64,000 bases of DNA, from positions 124,001 through 188,000 of the forward strand of contig NZ_JAMZMJ010000009.1 in NCBI RefSeq assembly GCF_024714495.1, in the 5' to 3' direction. The notes under the pieces are model-generated. The model was not told where the DNA came from and did no database searches. It saw only the letters and a list, made by a program, of their open reading frames with translations. Shown in pieces: positions 60,404 through 64,000 of this stretch (positions are counted from its first letter, which is position 1; every line of letters begins with the position of its first letter). The translations under genes were made by a program, and so were the position numbers. The DNA is from Marinoscillum pacificum. Its GTDB lineage: Bacteria > Bacteroidota > Bacteroidia > Cytophagales > Cyclobacteriaceae.

Positions 60404-61294
60404 TTATTTTAATCTAATCTGACTACTTCCAATAAAGGTGTCTCCAGAAAAAATATTGATGTGATAAATTCCTCTTACCAGCCTATTTTCAGGCTTATAG
60501 GTAAGCACTACGTGTTTCTTTTGCTGAATATTAGAGGAAGGAATACTGGATTGTATACTCGCAGTGGCTGTTGCATCACTAAATTCAAAATCATCGACAA
60601 ACGTGTAGTTTATGGTTTTGGAATTATTACTTGAAGTCAATTGACCATCTGGTGAGGTAATTGTAAACATAAGGCTCTCACTCATTCCATTTGGCACATC
60701 GAACCCCAACTTTATTTCTTTTGTTCTTTTGGCATTGACAGTCAGTTTCTCGCGTTTTTTATGTGCTTCAGTACTGAAGTTCTCAGAGATTATTTGTGAC
60801 ATCACATAGTTTTTTGTCACCAAATCTTCATTACTCACCTCCATCATTGCAATAGCATCTTTTAAGGTACTATTTTCTTTTTGCAGAGATGCCATCTGAT
60901 CCGACTGCCTCATCAATTCTTCTTTCAGTTGATCTCTGATTGTCTTTAGTTCTGCCAATTGCTTCTTGTATTCATTGCTTGCCATGTCCTGATTTCGACC
61001 TGCTGCCTGCAATTGTTTCTCCTTGGTTTTAAGTGAAGTCTCCAGTTCAGCAAGTTTTTTATCCAATGAGCTACTTTTTCCTTTGTAGCCGCCTATCTCT
61101 TCCTTTAGTTGCGCGATCTCTTTCGCTAGAACCAACTTCTCAGAGAGCATTTTTTCACTCTTTACCTTTTCACCCATCAACTCCTCTTGATTGTAGGAAT
61201 TCAAACGAAAATAATAAACAGCAACGCCAGCTGTGAGAACGAATGAGAGGGTTAAAATCATTGCAATAACACTCTCCTTAGATTTAGATATCAT
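60404..61294 (-). CDS. Membrane-anchored coiled-coil protein, 296 aa
   Basis: One N-terminal TM helix (about residues 9-28) is followed by a long coiled coil (about 35-165, rich in Lys/Glu/Leu heptads) and a C-terminal beta domain (about 185-296; TKEIKLGFDVPNGM, FTITSPDGQ, ..NRLVRGIYHINIFSGDTFIGSSQIRLK) of Ig-like character. No known family name. It is 72 nt downstream of the histidine kinase on the same strand and may be co-expressed with it. Confidence 0.75.
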   Translation of the reverse strand: MISKSKESVIAMILTLSFVLTAGVAVYYFRLNSYNQEELMGEKVKSEKMLSEKLVLAKEIAQLKEEIGGYKGKSSSLDKKLAELETSLKTKEKQLQAAGRNQDMASNEYKKQLAELKTIRDQLKEELMRQSDQMASLQKENSTLKDAIAMMEVSNEDLVTKNYVMSQIISENFSTEAHKKREKLTVNAKRTKEIKLGFDVPNGMSESLMFTITSPDGQLTSSNNSKTINYTFVDDFEFSDATATASIQSSIPSSNIQQKKHVVLTYKPENRLVRGIYHINIFSGDTFIGSSQIRLK

Positions 61295-61366
61295 GGTATA
61301 TTTTCCTTTATATCTGCTCTAACGCTCTCAGGATTAAGAAAAAATAAGTAAGAAATTAAGAAGTGA

Positions 61367-62731
61367 TTAAAAATGCTTATAAGGAAGGAAAATCTTCACG
61401 GATGTCCCAATACCAATACTGGATCGGATAAAATACTGTCCGTCATGAATATCTATGATCTTCTTTACCAAATTCAATCCTATTCCACTTCCACTAAACC
61501 CTTGAGTATTGGTTCCTCTAAAAAACGGCTCACTAATATGAGCCAGATCATTATCATCTATACCTATGCCTTCATCCGCAATCGTCAGCACCAGTTCACT
61601 TTGCTCTAGACTCAAAGTAACTCGAACCTCATTATCTGAATATTTACATGCGTTTTCAAGCACATTCACCACCACGCTTCTCAGCAACTGCTCGCTTCCC
61701 TGAATCATTAGGAATCTCTCATCATCTATGTCAGGAGACAGGTCTACCACTATCTGATTAGAGAACTGTTTGGATAAATCAGAGGTTGCCTGCCATATTA
61801 AGGAATCAAGCCTTACAGGAACAAAAGTTTCTTTAAATGCATCAATTCTTGCTAATAACAAGAGTCTTTCCGCCAGTACGGCAAGTTCACGAACATCTTC
61901 TTTGATGGAAGAAAGTGAATGAATATATTCCTCACTTTCTCTTTCTTTAAGTAAGATAACATCTACCTGTGAAAGTATACTAGTCATGGGAGTACGTAGT
62001 TCATGAGACGCGTTGGCAATAAAACTTTTTTGGCTATCAAAAGCTGCCTGCAAGCGCCCCAACATTTTATTAAATGTACCTCTCAATCTGGCTATTTCAT
62101 CTTTTCCCTTCCCCTCATCAAGTCGTTGGCTCAAATTATCAACTCCAATCTGACCAACTTCTTCAATCACTTGAGCAAATGGCTTAAGTGCTTTCCCCGC
62201 ATAAATACGAGCAGCAATGGCAATTAAAAAAACCGCCAACACAAAAACCAAAGCAAGAACATTACTGAGATAATCTAACTTCCGGTAACCGAAGGTATCC
62301 TGACCTGAAGAAATGACCACAAATCGATCAAATTGATCTGTGTACAATATTCCCAAGACCTCTATTTCACCTTGTTTCCACTGCACATCACCATTAATTC
62401 TGATATCATTAAACCGATCGATATCCACAATGATCGAATCCTCTGAATCAGTGGTAAAAATTTCTTCATTATTGAAATCATATATGGTAAGTCGTTCGCC
62501 TGGTAATTTGAACGTATTTGCAGATTCGATCTTTTTTAAAAGCAGAGCATCAACCTCTTCAACTTCGATTAAAAGTTTGGCAGCAGTAATCGCTTTCGTA
62601 TGAAGTCTTTGGTAAAACTCTTCTTTTCTAAAATCAGCAAATGACCAATATATCGTCAGTGCTCCAGCAATCCATAGAACAGTAAAAACAAGTATGAATC
62701 GAACCGTGAGAGTTTGTTTGATATTCATCAT
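61367..62731 (-). CDS. HAMP-domain sensor histidine kinase
   Basis: This 454-aa EnvZ-type kinase has TM1 (about 10-30), a periplasmic sensor domain (31-152), TM2 (about 153-176), HAMP (177-230), a HisKA helix with His243 (FIANASHELRTPMT) and a HATPase domain (NVLENACKYSDN, ADEGIGID, GSGIGLNLVKKI). It overlaps its response regulator gene by 4 nt. The sensor domain is not recognisable by motif. Confidence 0.94.
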   Translation of the reverse strand: MMNIKQTLTVRFILVFTVLWIAGALTIYWSFADFRKEEFYQRLHTKAITAAKLLIEVEEVDALLLKKIESANTFKLPGERLTIYDFNNEEIFTTDSEDSIIVDIDRFNDIRINGDVQWKQGEIEVLGILYTDQFDRFVVISSGQDTFGYRKLDYLSNVLALVFVLAVFLIAIAARIYAGKALKPFAQVIEEVGQIGVDNLSQRLDEGKGKDEIARLRGTFNKMLGRLQAAFDSQKSFIANASHELRTPMTSILSQVDVILLKERESEEYIHSLSSIKEDVRELAVLAERLLLLARIDAFKETFVPVRLDSLIWQATSDLSKQFSNQIVVDLSPDIDDERFLMIQGSEQLLRSVVVNVLENACKYSDNEVRVTLSLEQSELVLTIADEGIGIDDNDLAHISEPFFRGTNTQGFSGSGIGLNLVKKIIDIHDGQYFIRSSIGIGTSVKIFLPYKHF

Positions 62732-63405
62732 TCCTGATCATCCAAGAAATAACCCATACCCACACGAGTATGAATCAACTTTGGCTCAAAATCCTTATCA
62801 ATTTTCTTCCGCAGGATGTTGACATAAACATCCACAACATTCGTTCCCGGATCAAAATCGAGATCCCAAACTTGCTCGGTGATATCCAACCTGGACAATA
62901 CTCGACCTTTATTTTTCATAAGGTATTCAAGTAACGAATACTCTTTAGCAGTTAGATTAATTTTCACTCCACCTCTAACAACTGTTTTCTTAGCCTGATC
63001 AAGCTCTAGGTTAGCAATTTTTAATGATGGTGAATAACTAATCTGTTGAGTCTTTGAGTGTGCTCTGATTCGGGCAAGCAATTCCCGAAAATCAAATGGT
63101 TTGACGATATAATCATCAGCACCTGAATCAAACCCTTCTACTTTATCATCTGTAGCGCTTAGAGCAGTCAACATGATAATTTTGACATTAGGCTTAAGCT
63201 GACGCATTTCTCGACACAACTGAAACCCATTCTTCCCAGGCAAAATTCCGTCGAGTAAAACCAGATCGAAAGGCTGCTGTGAAAACAACCGCAGAGCTAC
63301 ATCTCCATCATAGGTAATAACTACTTCATAGCCTTGTTCCTCTAAGCCTTTCTTTAGATGCTTGGCCACTTTGACCTCATCTTCTACCACCAGGATTTGA
63401 ATCAT
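62728..63405 (-). CDS. OmpR-family response regulator
   Basis: This 225-aa protein has a receiver domain (Asp9, phosphoacceptor Asp52 in LVLLDGILPG, Lys102 in YIVKPF) and an OmpR-type winged helix (VKINLTAKEYSLLEYLMKNKGRVLSRLDITEQVWDL, VDVYVNILRKKID). It is the first gene of the TCS operon, overlapping the kinase (ATGA). Confidence 0.95.
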   Translation of the reverse strand: MIQILVVEDEVKVAKHLKKGLEEQGYEVVITYDGDVALRLFSQQPFDLVLLDGILPGKNGFQLCREMRQLKPNVKIIMLTALSATDDKVEGFDSGADDYIVKPFDFRELLARIRAHSKTQQISYSPSLKIANLELDQAKKTVVRGGVKINLTAKEYSLLEYLMKNKGRVLSRLDITEQVWDLDFDPGTNVVDVYVNILRKKIDKDFEPKLIHTRVGMGYFLDDQE

Positions 63406-63454
63406 GATGATGCTGAGAACGGAAAAGAACCAAAATAGTTGATTGAGAATTTAA

Positions 63455-64000
63455 TTACTCAATCTCTATTCGCCGACCTTCTCTGGCAGATTGATAAACG
63501 GCTTCAACTACTCGAATATCCTTGAGTCCTTCTTCCCCAGGAACGATTACCGCAGATTTATTCAAAATTGCCAAAGAATCATCATCCATCTGTCTGGCCT
63601 GCTCGTTTTCAATTGGAGTATTGAGCTTCTTACCATCACTTGTGGATCCCATTATGCCGTTGTAAGCCTGAAATGGAAACAAACCATACCAACCTTCAGC
63701 ACAATTCACTTTTAGTTCATTGAGGTTAGCACCAAAGCTAGTCTTACAGTTAGCGATAGCACCACTGGGAAACTCCAGCTTGAACGTAGTGGTCTCATCT
63801 ACTTCAGAGTAAATCTCTGGACGAGTGGTGCTTATGGAAGCTGTCACGGCAATAGGTTCTTCACCTGTCACATATCGAGCGGCATTCAAAGAGTAAACAC
63901 CCATATCATACATAGCTCCTCCACCCATTGCTTTTTGAAGTTTCCAATGATTGGTACTGCCATTGTAGAATCCTGCTTCAGCTGTCAGGTTCTGAATGTT
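63455..64000 (-). CDS. Gfo/Idh/MocA-family oxidoreductase, C-terminal part (runs off right edge)
   Basis: The minus-strand frame is open from the stop at 63455 to the window edge (181 codons and the stop visible). The visible part includes AMGGGAMYDMGVYSLNAARYVTGEEP, the C-terminal alpha/beta domain of GFO/IDH/MocA enzymes, with YDMGVY corresponding to the substrate-binding helix. The N-terminal NAD(P)-binding Rossmann domain lies outside. These enzymes oxidise sugars or sugar-like alcohols. It is upstream of the response regulator by 49 nt. Confidence 0.88.
   Translation of the reverse strand, partial: NIQNLTAEAGFYNGSTNHWKLQKAMGGGAMYDMGVYSLNAARYVTGEEPIAVTASISTTRPEIYSEVDETTTFKLEFPSGAIANCKTSFGANLNELKVNCAEGWYGLFPFQAYNGIMGSTSDGKKLNTPIENEQARQMDDDSLAILNKSAVIVPGEEGLKDIRVVEAVYQSAREGRRIEIE

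Overview
This window comes from a member of the Bacteroidota, most likely a marine or soil cytophagalean. The evidence is two type IX secretion (T9SS) type A C-terminal sorting domains, a GLPGLI-family protein paired with an outer-membrane beta-barrel protein, PadR genes leading strings of 'permease prefix domain' ABC permeases, many Cys-lipobox lipoproteins, weak Shine-Dalgarno sequences and moderate-to-low G+C. No rRNA, tRNA, CRISPR array or complete IS element was seen. A RAYT (REP-associated tyrosine transposase) locus is present.

Region 1 (1-21.9 kb) is a block of seven MacB/FtsX-type permeases in three PadR-led operons, all on the minus strand: padR-832aa-890aa-partial, padR-908aa, and padR-876aa-859aa-826aa. 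Every permease starts with a short soluble prefix domain (core WFC[RH]P...IEGDL.E.F) and most end in NPV.SLRDE. No ATPase gene is present, so the ATPase must act in trans. Five junctions share the same 8-nt stop/start overlap, ATGARTAA. Each padR has a tandem direct repeat upstream that looks like an autoregulatory operator. Between operons A and B lies a plus-strand two-component pair (TPR histidine kinase and LuxR-type regulator), preceded by a 28-bp perfect palindrome.

Region 2 (21.9-30.4 kb) holds two secreted lipoprotein glycosidases of the beta-L-arabinofuranosidase superfamily (GH146-like and GH127-like, overlapping genes) and a divergent GLPGLI plus outer-membrane barrel operon.

Region 3 (30.5-37.4 kb) holds a VapBC toxin-antitoxin pair, an alpha/beta hydrolase-ECF sigma-membrane protein cluster behind an ECF-like promoter, small orphan secreted proteins, and a lipoprotein glycosidase of the glycogen-debranching/MGH1 type.

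Region 4 (37.4-47.4 kb) is accessory DNA. It has a RAYT flanked by inverted REP hairpins, a DUF1877 gene, a three-gene hipB-hipS-hipT system with three evenly spaced palindromic operators, a solo copy of the RAYT 5' repeat, two membrane metalloproteases (M50-like, CPBP), a serine beta-lactamase-like lipoprotein, an ABM-domain lipoprotein and a cupin.

Region 5 (47.4-60.4 kb) carries a T9SS-exported GH5 with four 84-residue BIG2 repeats, a truncated XRE regulator remnant, a LysE exporter, a cytosolic GAF/PAS histidine kinase, a lipoprotein amidase, an ankyrin protein, an EamA transporter and a T9SS-exported M43 metalloprotease.

Region 6 (60.4-64 kb) has a membrane-anchored coiled-coil protein downstream of an OmpR/HAMP-kinase pair, and the C-terminal part of a Gfo/Idh/MocA oxidoreductase running off the right edge. 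Overall the window is rich in envelope, secretion and signalling functions.
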